Shown here one piece after another: positions 18,290-28,662 of a stretch of 64,000 bases of DNA. Position numbers and translations under genes: made by a program. A model generated the notes under the pieces. That model saw only the letters and a list, made by a program, of their open reading frames with translations, was not told the DNA's origin and did no database searches. Origin of the DNA: Allobosea robiniae (GTDB taxonomy: Bacteria > Pseudomonadota > Alphaproteobacteria > Rhizobiales > Beijerinckiaceae); assembly GCF_900102525.1 (NCBI RefSeq), contig NZ_FNBZ01000005.1, positions 124,001-188,000 of the forward strand. The letters run 5' to 3'. Position 1 is the stretch's first letter; each line of letters begins with the position of its first letter.

Positions 18290-19642
18290 TCAGCCTTGCA
18301 GGATCTGTTTCAGCGACGCATCGCCGAGATTGCGGATTTCCCGGACAAGACTGTCGACGGCATCGTCGATCTGGCTGTCGGTATGGCTCGCATTGATGAA
18401 GAAGCGCAGACGCGCCGCCTTCTCGGGCACGCCCGGCGGAACGATCGGAAAGGCGTTGATGCCCTGATCGAGCAGGCTCTGCGCCAACATGACGGTCGGC
18501 ACGGTCTCGCCGATGACGATCGGCACGACGCCGAAACCCCAGCTTTCGCCGGTATCGAGCCCGGCATTCTGCGCCCGCGTACGAAACCGCTGTGATTGCT
18601 GCTGAAGCCGCGCGATGCGATCCGGCTCGCGCACCATCAGATCGAGCGCGACAGTGGCCGCTACCGCATTCGATGCGGGCATGCCGACGCTGTAGACGAA
18701 GCCCGGTGCCTGATGCTTCAGCAGATCGACCACGGCGGCGCAGCCGGCGACATAGCCGCCGCAACTGACGAGTGACTTCGACAGCGTCCCGAGCCAGAGG
18801 TCGACGCTATCCGGCGCGACGCCCTGATGCTCGAAAATGCCGCGCCCAGTGGCGCCGAGCACGCCCAGGCCATGGGCGTCGTCGATCATCAGCCAGGCGG
18901 AGAAATCCTGCTTGATCGCGACGAGGCGCGCCAGATCGGGGCCGTCGCCATCCATCGAGAACAGGCCTTCGCTGACGATCAGCACGCGCTCGAAACGATG
19001 CCGGTCCGCCGCCAGCATGGCTTCGAGCGCATCGAGATCGTTATGCGGGAAGAACCGCCGCGTCGCGCCGGACAACTGGGCGCCGACCACGACGCAGTTA
19101 TGGATCAGGGCGTCATGGAGGATCAGATCCTTCGGCCCGAGCAGCGTCGCGATCGAGGAGACCGCGCCTGCATGGCCGGAGACGAAGGCGATACAGTCCT
19201 CCGCCTCGTAATTGCGGGCCAGCGCCTGTTCGAGATCGCGATGGACGCGGCGCTCGCCGGCCGTGATCCGGCTGGCCGAGACCGAGGTCCCGAACGCCGC
19301 CACGGCCTCGCCCACGGCATCGGCGATCTCGCGGTGGCCGTTCAGGCCGAGATAGTCGTAGGAGGCGAAATTGATGACAGGCTTGCCAGCGATCACCGAG
19401 GTCGCGCCGGCCTGGGCATCGTGCAGGCGGTAATAGGGATTCTGCAGCTTGGCGAAATCGGCAAAGCCCCTCTGGAACTTCATCTGCTGGTAGAGCGGAT
19501 GATCCTCGAAGGCCATGCTGACGCGCGCTCGCGGCCGCGCGGTCCGCGCAGCCGAAGCCGTCGCGGTGAGCGGCGCCTGCTTCATCTGCATCAGCAGATC
19601 GGCGAGGGCGCCATCGGACAGGGGCTTGTTCTCGTCACTCAT
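18290..19642 (-). CDS. Alpha-oxoamine synthase (serine palmitoyltransferase/AONS family)
   Basis: 450 residues of PLP fold type I. 'DDAHGLGVLG' (254-263) supplies the Asp that pairs with the pyridine nitrogen. 'GTLSKSLVSCGGY' (285-297) carries the PLP lysine, Lys289. The family condenses an amino acid with an acyl thioester, releasing CO2 and leaving a 2-amino-3-ketone. A roughly 75-residue N-terminal extension precedes the core. The ATG overlaps the PKS stop by 4 bp (19639-19642), so the two proteins are translationally coupled. The PKS ends in an ACP with no thioesterase, which fits release of the chain by this enzyme (as Fum8 does for fumonisin). The amino acid (serine, alanine or glycine) cannot be read from the sequence. 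Confidence 0.9.
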   Translation of the reverse strand: MSDENKPLSDGALADLLMQMKQAPLTATASAARTARPRARVSMAFEDHPLYQQMKFQRGFADFAKLQNPYYRLHDAQAGATSVIAGKPVINFASYDYLGLNGHREIADAVGEAVAAFGTSVSASRITAGERRVHRDLEQALARNYEAEDCIAFVSGHAGAVSSIATLLGPKDLILHDALIHNCVVVGAQLSGATRRFFPHNDLDALEAMLAADRHRFERVLIVSEGLFSMDGDGPDLARLVAIKQDFSAWLMIDDAHGLGVLGATGRGIFEHQGVAPDSVDLWLGTLSKSLVSCGGYVAGCAAVVDLLKHQAPGFVYSVGMPASNAVAATVALDLMVREPDRIARLQQQSQRFRTRAQNAGLDTGESWGFGVVPIVIGETVPTVMLAQSLLDQGINAFPIVPPGVPEKAARLRFFINASHTDSQIDDAVDSLVREIRNLGDASLKQILQG

Positions 19643-22600
19643 TCTGCGGCGCCGCGGCTGGGCCGGCGAACCATCTCCTCGATCTCACTCGCCTGTTCCG
19701 GGGAGATGTCCATCTTCGAATGGGCAGTGGCAAGCCGGATGATGGTCGCCTGCATGTTCTCCGAAGAGGCGGGCTCGGCCGCTTCCTCTCCCTCGGTTTG
19801 ATCGAGCTGGTCGACGATCGTGCCGGCCAGGTCGAGCAGGCTGCGATCGCCGGTGCCGACCACGGCGATCTGGACGCCGATGGCAGCCTCCAGCGCCATG
19901 TGAAGCTCCAGCGCCATCAGCGAGTCGAGGCCGAGATCGGCGAGCGGACGCGAGAGGTCGACCTTGCCCTCCGCCATGCGCAGGATTTCGGCAACCTCGC
20001 GGCGCAGCACACCGGTGACAATCCCGACGGCCTCCTCGCGGCTCTTGCCGCGCAAGCTGGAGCCGAGATCCTCGGCATGCATCGTCCGTGCCTCGCCTCC
20101 GGGCTGGGCCAGTTCGAGGAAGGCCGCACTCTTGAGCAGGTCGAGCTTATCCGCTCCTGAGCCGGACGAGAGACCGGCATAGAACTGCACGGGATCGGCC
20201 GCGTTGCCGAGGCTGAGCAGCCGGCCGAGATGCGCCAGCGCCTCGAAGGCGCGCATCGGGACCACGCCCGTCGCCCGGCGCAGGCGCTGTCCAAGCTGCT
20301 TGTCGCGCGCGATCAGGCCGACATCGGAGATCGCACCCCAGCCAATGGCGAGGCCGGGCTTGCCCCGGCTCCGGCGGCCGCGCATGAAACCTTCGAGGAA
20401 ACCATTGGCGGCGACATAGGCCCCCTGTCCCGGGCTGCCGATCAGCGTCGTCGCCGAGGAATAGGCGACGAAGACGTCGAGCGCGTGTTCTTCGGTAGCA
20501 TCAGCCAGGTTGATGATGCCGTCCACCTTGGTCCGCAGCACGGCCCGCAGGCGCTCCGGCGACAGATTGGCGATCAGCCCGTCATCGAGATGCACCGCCG
20601 CATGGACGACCCCCCTGAGCGGGCGATGCTTCCCGGCCAGGCGGCCGATCGTTTCCGCGACGGCGGCCTTGTCGCAGACATCGAGCGCCTCGACGACGAC
20701 TTCGACGCCGCTCGCGCGCATCTCGGCGAGCTGGGGAGCGAGATCGTCATCGACGGCGCCGCGGCGGGACAGAAGAGCGATCTGCGAAGCACCCTTCCGC
20801 GCCAGCCATTGCGCCGTCGCGAAGCCGAAGCCGGTCGTGCCGCCGACCACCACATAGAGACCGGGGCGGGCGGCATAGTTCAGCGAGGCCAGGTCGGTCC
20901 GCGCGGCACGGGGCGGGCGGATCACGATCTTGCCGACATGTTCGGAGGCCTGCATGGTCCGGAAAGCGGCCCCGACCTCATAGGCCTCGAAGCTGCGATA
21001 GGTCAGCGGCCGCAAGCCCTGCCTGCCGAAAGCCTCGGACAGCTTCGCCATCATCTCGCGCACCAGAGCAGGGTCGGCAGCCAGCAATTCGTCGAGATCG
21101 ACACCGCTATAGGCGATGTTGCGCAGGAACGGCCGCAGGGCGAGCTGCGTATTGTCGAGGAAGTCGCGCTTGCCGAGCTCGAGGAAGCGCCCGAAGGGCT
21201 TGAGCAGGCGGAAGCTCGCCAGCATCGCCGGCCCCGCAAGCGAATTGAGCACGACATCGACACTGCCGATCTGCCTGCGAATCTCGTCAGCAAAGCGCTC
21301 CCGCCGCGAATCGAAGACGGCATCGGCTCCGGCAGCCATGGCGATGGCGCGCCGCGCATCGTTGCTTGCGGTGCCCAGGACCTCAGCGCCGTGCAGCTTG
21401 GCGATCTGGATCGCGGCAAGTCCGACGCCTCCGGCCGCACCATGCACCAGCACCTTCTCGCCGGCGCGGACATGGCCGCGCTCGACCAGCGCATACCAGG
21501 CCGTGGAGAAGGCGACGGGGATCGTTGCAGCGGCCTCGAGGTCGAGGCCTTCGGGGACCGGGAAAAAATGCCAATCGGGGCAGATGATGTGGGAGGCGAA
21601 GGCGCCGGCGGCGAAGCCCATTACGGGATCGCCCGGCTGCAGGCGCGTCACGCCGGGCCCGACCCGGCTCACCCGTCCGGCGCATTCGAAGCCGAGCGCC
21701 GCGCGCGTCAATCCAGCGCCGAGCAGGTCGTCGTCGAGGAGACCAAGGCCGACCATGAGGTCGCGATAGTTCAGACCGGCGGCAACGACCTCGACCTCGA
21801 TCTCACCCTCGCCCGGCTCATGGCGTGCTTGCCGCAGCCATTCGAAGCCGTCGAGGCCGACGCCGTCGGCAAAGTGCAGGACGGCACGCTCGTCGGAGCC
21901 GAGTGGCGCATCGCGCTCCATGCCGCGCCGGACACGGCTAACCTCGATCCCGGAAGCGGTGATCCGCAATTCCCGCTCGGCGTTTTCTGCCTCGAGAATG
22001 TCGGCGAGCCCTGCCGCCGGCGAAGACGAGGCGATATCGACGAAGCGCAAGTCGATCTCGGGGAACTCGTTGATCGCGACCCGCATGAAGGCGTGGATAC
22101 CGGCCTCCTCTCCCGCACGGATGTCGTCGCCGGCCGAGGCAGCCTCGGCCAACACCAGCATCCGGCAAGGACGCTGGGCGGCGGCCAGCAGCTTCAGGAC
22201 GACGATGAGCGTGTCGATGCGCCCGGACAACCGGTCGAGCGATGTCGAATTCGCGGCTTCAGGCGCCACGACGACCGTCGCACGCGCGCCTTCCGGCAAA
22301 GCTTCGAGCCAGGCGGCAAGCTGCCCGCCCCCGTCATCCATGAAGAGCGGAGCCGCCATCAGGCCGTAGTGGCCGCGCGGATCGGCGGCCCCCTGCCCGG
22401 TCACGACGGCGACCGCGTTCGGAGCATGATGCGGCGCCTCGACCGAAGCGCCCCGCGCGCTGATCAAGGCCAGCGCCCCATCCTGACTCTGCCCCGACTC
22501 CACTGCGGTGGCGCCGGCCTCCTCAAGCTGACGGCACATGCCCGCCAGCCCACCATGAGGCAAACTGCCATGCCCCTGCCAGATGGCAGGCGTTGCCGCG

Positions 22601-25600
22601 CCGAGCAGGAATGAAAGGTGAAGGTCGTCGCCGGGCTGGGCGAGCAGGATCGGCGCATCACCAGCCAGCAGCCCCAGGGCACCGCGGATCGCCAGCGCAT
22701 TCGTCTCGTGGAACGGAGACAATGGCATGTCGAAGCCGATCAGCGCATCGAAACGACTCGGGGCGGATTTCTCGATACCGTCAATCACGAGCATGTCGAA
22801 GACACTGCCCATTCCCGGCCCATGCCTCTGCTCGTCGGCCCTCTCGACATTCGCCACTGCGAAAGTCACCTGGATGCGCCCGTCCTGGACGGCCTCCGCC
22901 AGCGCCTCGGTCAACCCGCCATTCCAGCCGCCGGCGACGAGCACGCGCAAGGGCCGTGAGGCCGCCGCGGTCCAGCCGTCGAGTACCTGCTTTGCCACGT
23001 CGCGCATCGACGCACAGATGCCGCGCAGATCCCACTGGTCATAAGCGAAACCGGCGGAGCGGGCGTCGATCTCGCCCCGCCGCAGAAAGGGGCCGGCTTG
23101 GACCAGCGCCTGTGCGGCCAGGCGCAATTCACGATTTGCCGCCGGGAAACGCTGCTGGAGCGTGCCGAGCAGGGCCTGAGGCGACGGCATGGCGAATGTC
23201 GCGGAGAGCCGCGTGCCATCCTCCGTGCTGTCCAGACCGCCTGCCCTCGCGAGAATGTCCCTGGCCATGCCGAACAGCGGCTCGGCAACGGCTGCGACCT
23301 TGCCCTCGATGACGACACTTTCGAAACTATCGCCACGCTCCGATGAGAGCAGATCGCGGCTGAGGCTCCGCGCCAGGGAAATGGCGAAGGCCTTCAGCAG
23401 CAGCGACAGCTGCTGCGCCTCCTCGGACGGGCCGCCAGCTTCATCAAAAGCGGGAGCCGGCAAGGTGACCGGAGCGATTGCGAGACGGTCCTCGCGGAAG
23501 GTCCGCTCGATCATGAAAGGCTTGACGAGATGCACGGAGCGCAGGACCGCGGCCTCGATCGAGGCGACGCGTCCGCCATCCTCGTCCATCAACGCGACGG
23601 AAAGCGTCTTGAAGCGGTCGGTCTCGGTCTCGAGCTTCGTCACCGAATGGGCGACACCCACGCCCGGCTTCCAGACGCGGATATGCCGGAAACGGATCGG
23701 AAGATGCGCCTTGCGCTCTCCGTCACGCTGGGGGCGGGCCAGGAAGAGCCCGTGGAAGCTGGCATCCAGCGAGACCGGGTGCAGCACATGCCGGTCGTCG
23801 TAAGCGCCGGTTCCGCCCTCGGGAACCCGCAGACGGCTCTCGCCGACGGTCTCGTCCCGGAGCGTCGAGATCACCGCCCGGAAGTGCGGGCCGTAATCGA
23901 GCCCGGCCCGCTCGGCCGCGGCATAGATTTCCGCCGCCTCGCTCAGGATCGGGTCCTGGACCGTCGGGAGCGGCGGTAAGGACAGCGTTGCCGCATTCTG
24001 CAAGGGAGCGAGCGCGCCCCGCGCGTGCAGGATCCAGTCGCCGGTGGCGAAGCGGCGCCGACTCCAGATCTCAACGGTGCCGGTATGCTCGAAATAGCGG
24101 GTCGAAACCTCGCGGGTCTCGTCATCGCCGAAGGTCATCGCCTTGGTAATGTCGAATTCCGCGATCTCGAGCGGCACCTCTCCAAACAGTTCGCGGCCGG
24201 CGGCCAGCGCAAACTCGATCAGCGCTGCGGCCGGCATCACCACGCCACCATCGACGCGGTGATCGTCGAGATAGGGCAGCAGCACGGGATCGAGCAGATT
24301 GCGCCATTCCGCCGAGCCGTCCGAAACGCGCGGCCCGAGCAGCGGATGCAGCGGCTGGCTCGCGATCAGGCGGCCATGGACGCTGATCGCCTCGACCGTT
24401 TCGTCGAAGCGATATTCCTCCGGCTGGAAAGGGTACGGCGGCAGAGATTCGACCATCGTCGGGGCAGACCCGAACACCGCCTCCCGGTCATGGGCGACAC
24501 CGTTGACCACCAGGCGTACGACGACGCCGCGGATCGGGTCGCGGTCGGCAAGATCATTGGCCGCCAATGTCGGCAACACCGGATTCTGCGCCTCTCCTGC
24601 TCGCAGGATATCCGAGATCGGCCCGACCAGGAGCGAACGCGGCGCGATTTCGACAAAGGCCGCATCCGGCTGAGCAGCCAGTACGGCCGCAACCGCATCG
24701 GCGAAGCGGACGGGCCGGCGGATATTATGCCACCAGTAATCCGCATCGAGCTCACCGGGGACCAGCAGTTCCCCCGTCACCGTCGAATAGAACGGCACGC
24801 GCGGCGCCTGGACAGCTATCGTGCCGAGATCGGCGACAAGCGCCTCCTGAATCTCGTCGAGCGCCCGCGAATGGAAGGGATAGTCGACATGCACCGGGAC
24901 ACCGGCGATGCGGCTCTTGCGTGCGAGGCGCGCGAGCGCCTCAAGCTGGCCGGCAGGGCCGGAGACGGTCGTCGAGGTCGCGCTGTTATAGGCTGCGATA
25001 TCGACATCCTGCATGCCGGCTTCGGCGAGCAATTCCTCCACTTTCAGTGCGGGGCAGGCGAGGACCAGCATGCGCCCCTTGCCACGCACCGTTTCCTGAT
25101 GATGACTGCGCTTGTGCATGATCCGCAGCGCGTCACGCCGGGAGATCAGGCCGGAACATTCCACCGCCGCGATTTCCCCGACGCTATGGCCGAGGCTGCC
25201 GACGGGACGAATGCCGTATTCGGTAAGAGCGACCGCGAGCGCGGACTGAACCGCGAAAATCAGAGGCTGTGCGATCGAGGTCTGTTCGAGCTCATCGTCC
25301 GAAACCCCGTCGCGCAACCGATCGGCGATCGACCAGCCGGCAATCTCCGCATAGATGCGGTCGATATCGTCGATCTCCCGCCGGAAGGTCGCATTGGCGC
25401 GATAGGCTGCACCCCCCATCCCCACGAATTGCGCGCCATTGCCGCTGAATACGAAGACCGCAGGCCGCTCGGCGCCATGGACCACGGCGGCAGAACTGTC
25501 CTTGCGGGAAGCGGAACCTTGCGCGAAGGCCCGCAGGCTTGCCGCCACATCCGCTGCGGCGGGCGGTTTCTCCTGGATGGGAACGGCGAGCCGATGCGGC

Positions 25601-27102
25601 AGCAGCTCGCATTGATAGGCGAGCGCATTTGCAACGCGCGCGACAGACAGATCGCCCGAAACCGCCCCTGCAACCTGCAGCGCGCGCGCTTTCAGCGCAT
25701 CGGCCGTGCTTGCCGAGACCAGCAGCACCTCGGCCGGACGGGAAGCCGCGCCATTCGCTCTGCCCTGCTCTCCGCCGCGCGCCGAGCGCAGGATTGCATG
25801 GCCATTGGTGCCGCCGAAGCCGTAATTGCAGACACCGGCGAAGAGATCGCGCCCATCGGACGGCAAGGCGAGGGGCTGGACGAGAGGCCGCAGATTGAGA
25901 TCGTCGAAAGGAATCGCCGTGTTGGGCGCTTCGGAAAACAGCGATCGGGGAACGAGACGCTGTTCCAGTGACAGGCTCGCCTTCAGCAAGCTCGCGAGCC
26001 CGGAGGCCGCCTCCAGGTGACCGAGATTAGACTTGATCGACCCGATCGGCAGTGGCGCCGCGCGATGCCGGCCGAGCGCCTCGCCGATGGCAGCCGCCTC
26101 GATGGGATCGCCGATCTTCGTTCCGGTCCCGTGCGCTTCCACAAAGGCCAGGGCCTCGGGATAGAACCCGGCATTCCGATAGATCGTCTCGATCAGATGC
26201 TGCTGGGTTTCCTGCGACGGCAGCGAGATGCCGTTGGTCCGGCCATCTGCATTCGTGCCGGCGGCGACGACGACGCTGCGAACCCGGCGGCCGGCTGCGA
26301 TCGCCTCGGTCTCCCGCTGCAGCACCAGCACGACCGCCCCCTCGGAGCGCACATAACCGTCGGCGGCCTCGGAGAACGGCCGGCACAGCCCCGTCGCAGA
26401 CAGCATGCGCGCCTGCGAAAAACCGATGAAAGGCACGGGCGAGAGCAGCATGTTCACGCCACCGACGATCGCAAAATCGACTTCGCCGGCACGAAGCGCC
26501 GCCACGGCCTGCGCCAGCGCGATGAAGGAAGAGGAACAGGCCGCATCGACCGTGAAGCTCGGCCCCTTCAGGTCGAACACGTAGGATAGCCGGTTCGCCA
26601 GAATCGACAGGGCGTTGCCGGTCATGAAGTGGCTGCCGATGACGGCCGGATCGAAGGCGCCGGCACTCTGGTAGTCGGCGAGCGAGGCGCCGACATAGAC
26701 GCCGACATTCCCGCCGGCCAGCGTCGAGGGCGGCAGGCCGGCATCCTCGAAAGCGCGCCAGGCAGCCGTCAGCAGCAGGCGCTGCTGCGGATCCATCTGC
26801 TGGGCTTCGCGCGGGGAGATGTTGAACGGCGTCGGGTCGAATCCGAACGCATCGTCGAGATAGCCGCCGGCGAAACTATAGGAAAATCCGGGAGCGGGAT
26901 CGCCCGGCCGCAGGAAGCGCTCGACATTCCAGCGCCCGCGAGGCCGCTCGGAAACAACGTTGCGACCTTCCAGCAGCAGCTTCCACAGCGCTTCGAGGCT
27001 ATTCGCACCGGGCAGAATGCAGCCAGCGCCGATAATGGCTGCCTCTGCGTCAGTTGATTGCTTGTGAAACGACATAGACTTCGACAATCCCAGTGCTCTC
27101 AC
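19639..27102 (-). CDS. Type I highly reducing polyketide synthase, KS-AT-DH-(psi MT)-ER-KR-ACP
   Basis: 2487 residues, one full reducing module. KS 20-440: Cys189 in 'DAACSSS', His324 in 'HGTGT', His362 in 'SNLGH'. AT about 548-850: Ser640 in 'GHSVGE'; the specificity position reads YPFHS, whose Phe-His resembles malonyl-type enzymes. DH 918-1190: His948 in 'HRVDGGVVMP', Asp1113. Residues about 1190-1720 include a decayed methyltransferase-like patch ('VLVAGGWNGGLT'). ER about 1720-2050: 'HGAAGGVGLAAIQ'. KR about 2060-2300: 'VVGGTTGFG', Tyr2229. ACP: Ser2394 in 'GLDSLMAL'. There is no thioesterase. It would build a saturated or near-saturated chain iteratively. GTG 27102 is used; ATG 27075 is also possible. 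It lies 89 bp after a GT4 gene and overlaps the alpha-oxoamine synthase. Confidence 0.93.
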   Translation of the reverse strand: MRALGLSKSMSFHKQSTDAEAAIIGAGCILPGANSLEALWKLLLEGRNVVSERPRGRWNVERFLRPGDPAPGFSYSFAGGYLDDAFGFDPTPFNISPREAQQMDPQQRLLLTAAWRAFEDAGLPPSTLAGGNVGVYVGASLADYQSAGAFDPAVIGSHFMTGNALSILANRLSYVFDLKGPSFTVDAACSSSFIALAQAVAALRAGEVDFAIVGGVNMLLSPVPFIGFSQARMLSATGLCRPFSEAADGYVRSEGAVVLVLQRETEAIAAGRRVRSVVVAAGTNADGRTNGISLPSQETQQHLIETIYRNAGFYPEALAFVEAHGTGTKIGDPIEAAAIGEALGRHRAAPLPIGSIKSNLGHLEAASGLASLLKASLSLEQRLVPRSLFSEAPNTAIPFDDLNLRPLVQPLALPSDGRDLFAGVCNYGFGGTNGHAILRSARGGEQGRANGAASRPAEVLLVSASTADALKARALQVAGAVSGDLSVARVANALAYQCELLPHRLAVPIQEKPPAAADVAASLRAFAQGSASRKDSSAAVVHGAERPAVFVFSGNGAQFVGMGGAAYRANATFRREIDDIDRIYAEIAGWSIADRLRDGVSDDELEQTSIAQPLIFAVQSALAVALTEYGIRPVGSLGHSVGEIAAVECSGLISRRDALRIMHKRSHHQETVRGKGRMLVLACPALKVEELLAEAGMQDVDIAAYNSATSTTVSGPAGQLEALARLARKSRIAGVPVHVDYPFHSRALDEIQEALVADLGTIAVQAPRVPFYSTVTGELLVPGELDADYWWHNIRRPVRFADAVAAVLAAQPDAAFVEIAPRSLLVGPISDILRAGEAQNPVLPTLAANDLADRDPIRGVVVRLVVNGVAHDREAVFGSAPTMVESLPPYPFQPEEYRFDETVEAISVHGRLIASQPLHPLLGPRVSDGSAEWRNLLDPVLLPYLDDHRVDGGVVMPAAALIEFALAAGRELFGEVPLEIAEFDITKAMTFGDDETREVSTRYFEHTGTVEIWSRRRFATGDWILHARGALAPLQNAATLSLPPLPTVQDPILSEAAEIYAAAERAGLDYGPHFRAVISTLRDETVGESRLRVPEGGTGAYDDRHVLHPVSLDASFHGLFLARPQRDGERKAHLPIRFRHIRVWKPGVGVAHSVTKLETETDRFKTLSVALMDEDGGRVASIEAAVLRSVHLVKPFMIERTFREDRLAIAPVTLPAPAFDEAGGPSEEAQQLSLLLKAFAISLARSLSRDLLSSERGDSFESVVIEGKVAAVAEPLFGMARDILARAGGLDSTEDGTRLSATFAMPSPQALLGTLQQRFPAANRELRLAAQALVQAGPFLRRGEIDARSAGFAYDQWDLRGICASMRDVAKQVLDGWTAAASRPLRVLVAGGWNGGLTEALAEAVQDGRIQVTFAVANVERADEQRHGPGMGSVFDMLVIDGIEKSAPSRFDALIGFDMPLSPFHETNALAIRGALGLLAGDAPILLAQPGDDLHLSFLLGAATPAIWQGHGSLPHGGLAGMCRQLEEAGATAVESGQSQDGALALISARGASVEAPHHAPNAVAVVTGQGAADPRGHYGLMAAPLFMDDGGGQLAAWLEALPEGARATVVVAPEAANSTSLDRLSGRIDTLIVVLKLLAAAQRPCRMLVLAEAASAGDDIRAGEEAGIHAFMRVAINEFPEIDLRFVDIASSSPAAGLADILEAENAERELRITASGIEVSRVRRGMERDAPLGSDERAVLHFADGVGLDGFEWLRQARHEPGEGEIEVEVVAAGLNYRDLMVGLGLLDDDLLGAGLTRAALGFECAGRVSRVGPGVTRLQPGDPVMGFAAGAFASHIICPDWHFFPVPEGLDLEAAATIPVAFSTAWYALVERGHVRAGEKVLVHGAAGGVGLAAIQIAKLHGAEVLGTASNDARRAIAMAAGADAVFDSRRERFADEIRRQIGSVDVVLNSLAGPAMLASFRLLKPFGRFLELGKRDFLDNTQLALRPFLRNIAYSGVDLDELLAADPALVREMMAKLSEAFGRQGLRPLTYRSFEAYEVGAAFRTMQASEHVGKIVIRPPRAARTDLASLNYAARPGLYVVVGGTTGFGFATAQWLARKGASQIALLSRRGAVDDDLAPQLAEMRASGVEVVVEALDVCDKAAVAETIGRLAGKHRPLRGVVHAAVHLDDGLIANLSPERLRAVLRTKVDGIINLADATEEHALDVFVAYSSATTLIGSPGQGAYVAANGFLEGFMRGRRSRGKPGLAIGWGAISDVGLIARDKQLGQRLRRATGVVPMRAFEALAHLGRLLSLGNAADPVQFYAGLSSGSGADKLDLLKSAAFLELAQPGGEARTMHAEDLGSSLRGKSREEAVGIVTGVLRREVAEILRMAEGKVDLSRPLADLGLDSLMALELHMALEAAIGVQIAVVGTGDRSLLDLAGTIVDQLDQTEGEEAAEPASSENMQATIIRLATAHSKMDISPEQASEIEEMVRRPSRGAAE

Positions 27103-27191
27103 GCAATCATGGCCGATATGTTACGGCACACTAGTCTCGCTCCCATCCTTGCTCGCTGATACGGGGCATTGCGGAAAAAAACAATCCAAAC

Positions 27192-28481
27192 TCAGTCTAA
27201 AGCTGCTCCACCGTCTTCGATCCTTCGAATGAACGACGACAGCGCGGCGAAGTACTCGGTCCAGGTCAGGCTGGCATAGTCCGTAGAAGGCGCCAAACGA
27301 CGCGGCCCGGCCGGCAGGAACGAGGCAATCGCCGCCTCCCAGCCGAGGCCGTCGATGGGATCGACAAAAACCGTCTCGGGATGTCCGACTTCACGATGCG
27401 CCGGAATGTCGGAGGCGACGACCGGCGTACCAAGCGCCGCCGCCTCCACAACCGGCAAGCCGAACCCCTCGATGAAGGACGGCATCAGCAAGGCACGCGC
27501 GCCGCTGATCACCCGCTTCAGTGCCGGCGTGGAAAGGCCGTGGAGCGCATGGATATAGGTGCTCACATCGCCGGAACGCCGCAGGCGATCAAGAATCAGA
27601 TCGCCCTGCCAGCCCTTGGCGCCGGCGATCACGAGATGCGGCGTGGCCGCGCCAAGTCGGCGGTGCAGCCGCTTCCAGACCTCCAGCAGCAGGAGATGGT
27701 TCTTCCTGAGTTCGATCGCGCCGCAAACGACGAAATATGGAATCGCGGCGAGCGTCGGATCGGGGTCGGGTGGCTCTCGGAAGATCGAGGGAACAGGAAG
27801 AGGCAGCGCCAGCGTCGGCAGCGCTCTCGCACCGCGGCGCTCGAGTTCAAGTTCGATCGCCAACTGGGCCGTGCGGGTCGTGACGATCAACCCGGCGGCA
27901 TAACGCGCCGTCTGATCGACCATCGCCGCGTGAGCCTTGACCGCACCGGGCGAGACATATTCCGGCATCTCCAGCGGGATGACGTCATGCAGCATGAAGA
28001 GCGGGCGCACGTCGGGGCGCTTGTTCAGCCAGCGCAGCAGGTACGGGACCGCCAGGCCGATCTGGCCGACATTGACGTAGACCGTCCCGGGTTTGAGGGT
28101 TTTCACGACGTCTTTACCGAATCCGATGCCCGTTGCCTTGAGCAGCGAGGTCATTCGGGTGGACACGGCAAGACCGCCGTTCCGCGGAAGATGCCAGGAC
28201 GACTTACCTGCCTGCATCGTCGGCGCGAGTGACATCCAGGCACCGTCGGCCGCCGGCTGCCTGTTCTCGGCCCAAAGCTCCTCGAGCCGCGTCAGTCCGC
28301 GTAGAGCTCTCTCCCGGGGGAACGCGCGCGTGCCCCAAGCCGTGGGCAGGATCGCCCAGCAGTCATCGTTCGAATGCTCGAAAAAATGGCGTGCATAGGC
28401 GAGATCGACCCGATCGATCCCGCGAGGCGTCAGGGACAGTGGCCCCAAGAATAGCCGTGTTGCATCATAGGCGATCGGCAC
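27192..28481 (-). CDS. GT4 family glycosyltransferase
   Basis: 429 residues. The N-terminal part 'YDATRLFLGPLSLTPRGIDR' is typical of GT4 enzymes of surface-glycan loci. The donor domain shows 'GAIELRKNHLLLLEV' and 'SFIEGFGLPVVEAAALGTP' (E-x7-E). It is the first gene of the minus-strand run leading into the PKS, 89 bp away, and faces the CDP-alcohol phosphatidyltransferase across a 180-bp divergent gap. It likely glycosylates the lipid or a linked saccharide on the cytoplasmic side. It is not a close copy of the other GT4 at 16.8-18.2 kb, so two different sugars or linkages are expected. Confidence 0.88.
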   Translation of the reverse strand: MPIAYDATRLFLGPLSLTPRGIDRVDLAYARHFFEHSNDDCWAILPTAWGTRAFPRERALRGLTRLEELWAENRQPAADGAWMSLAPTMQAGKSSWHLPRNGGLAVSTRMTSLLKATGIGFGKDVVKTLKPGTVYVNVGQIGLAVPYLLRWLNKRPDVRPLFMLHDVIPLEMPEYVSPGAVKAHAAMVDQTARYAAGLIVTTRTAQLAIELELERRGARALPTLALPLPVPSIFREPPDPDPTLAAIPYFVVCGAIELRKNHLLLLEVWKRLHRRLGAATPHLVIAGAKGWQGDLILDRLRRSGDVSTYIHALHGLSTPALKRVISGARALLMPSFIEGFGLPVVEAAALGTPVVASDIPAHREVGHPETVFVDPIDGLGWEAAIASFLPAGPRRLAPSTDYASLTWTEYFAALSSFIRRIEDGGAALD

Positions 28482-28662
28482 AACAAGACCCTGGCACAGT
28501 CAGCTGAAATCGGTTGCCGATCGTCACAATCTTTACACAGCACAACGAGCCGGAATGCCCAACAGTCGCATGGCATACGTTTCTCGCAACCGCAACACTT
28601 GAAACGCATTGCTAGCTCGGCAATAGCTAGCCAACCTCTTCCGCACCGAGCAGTCGACTTCA

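Noticed and set aside
20230-22614. 794-codon plus-strand frame opposite the PKS
   Set aside because: An antisense shadow of ER/KR coding sequence with no motif or ribosome site.
24025-25971. 648-codon plus-strand frame opposite the PKS AT/DH part
   Set aside because: Shadow of the PKS; no recognisable domain.
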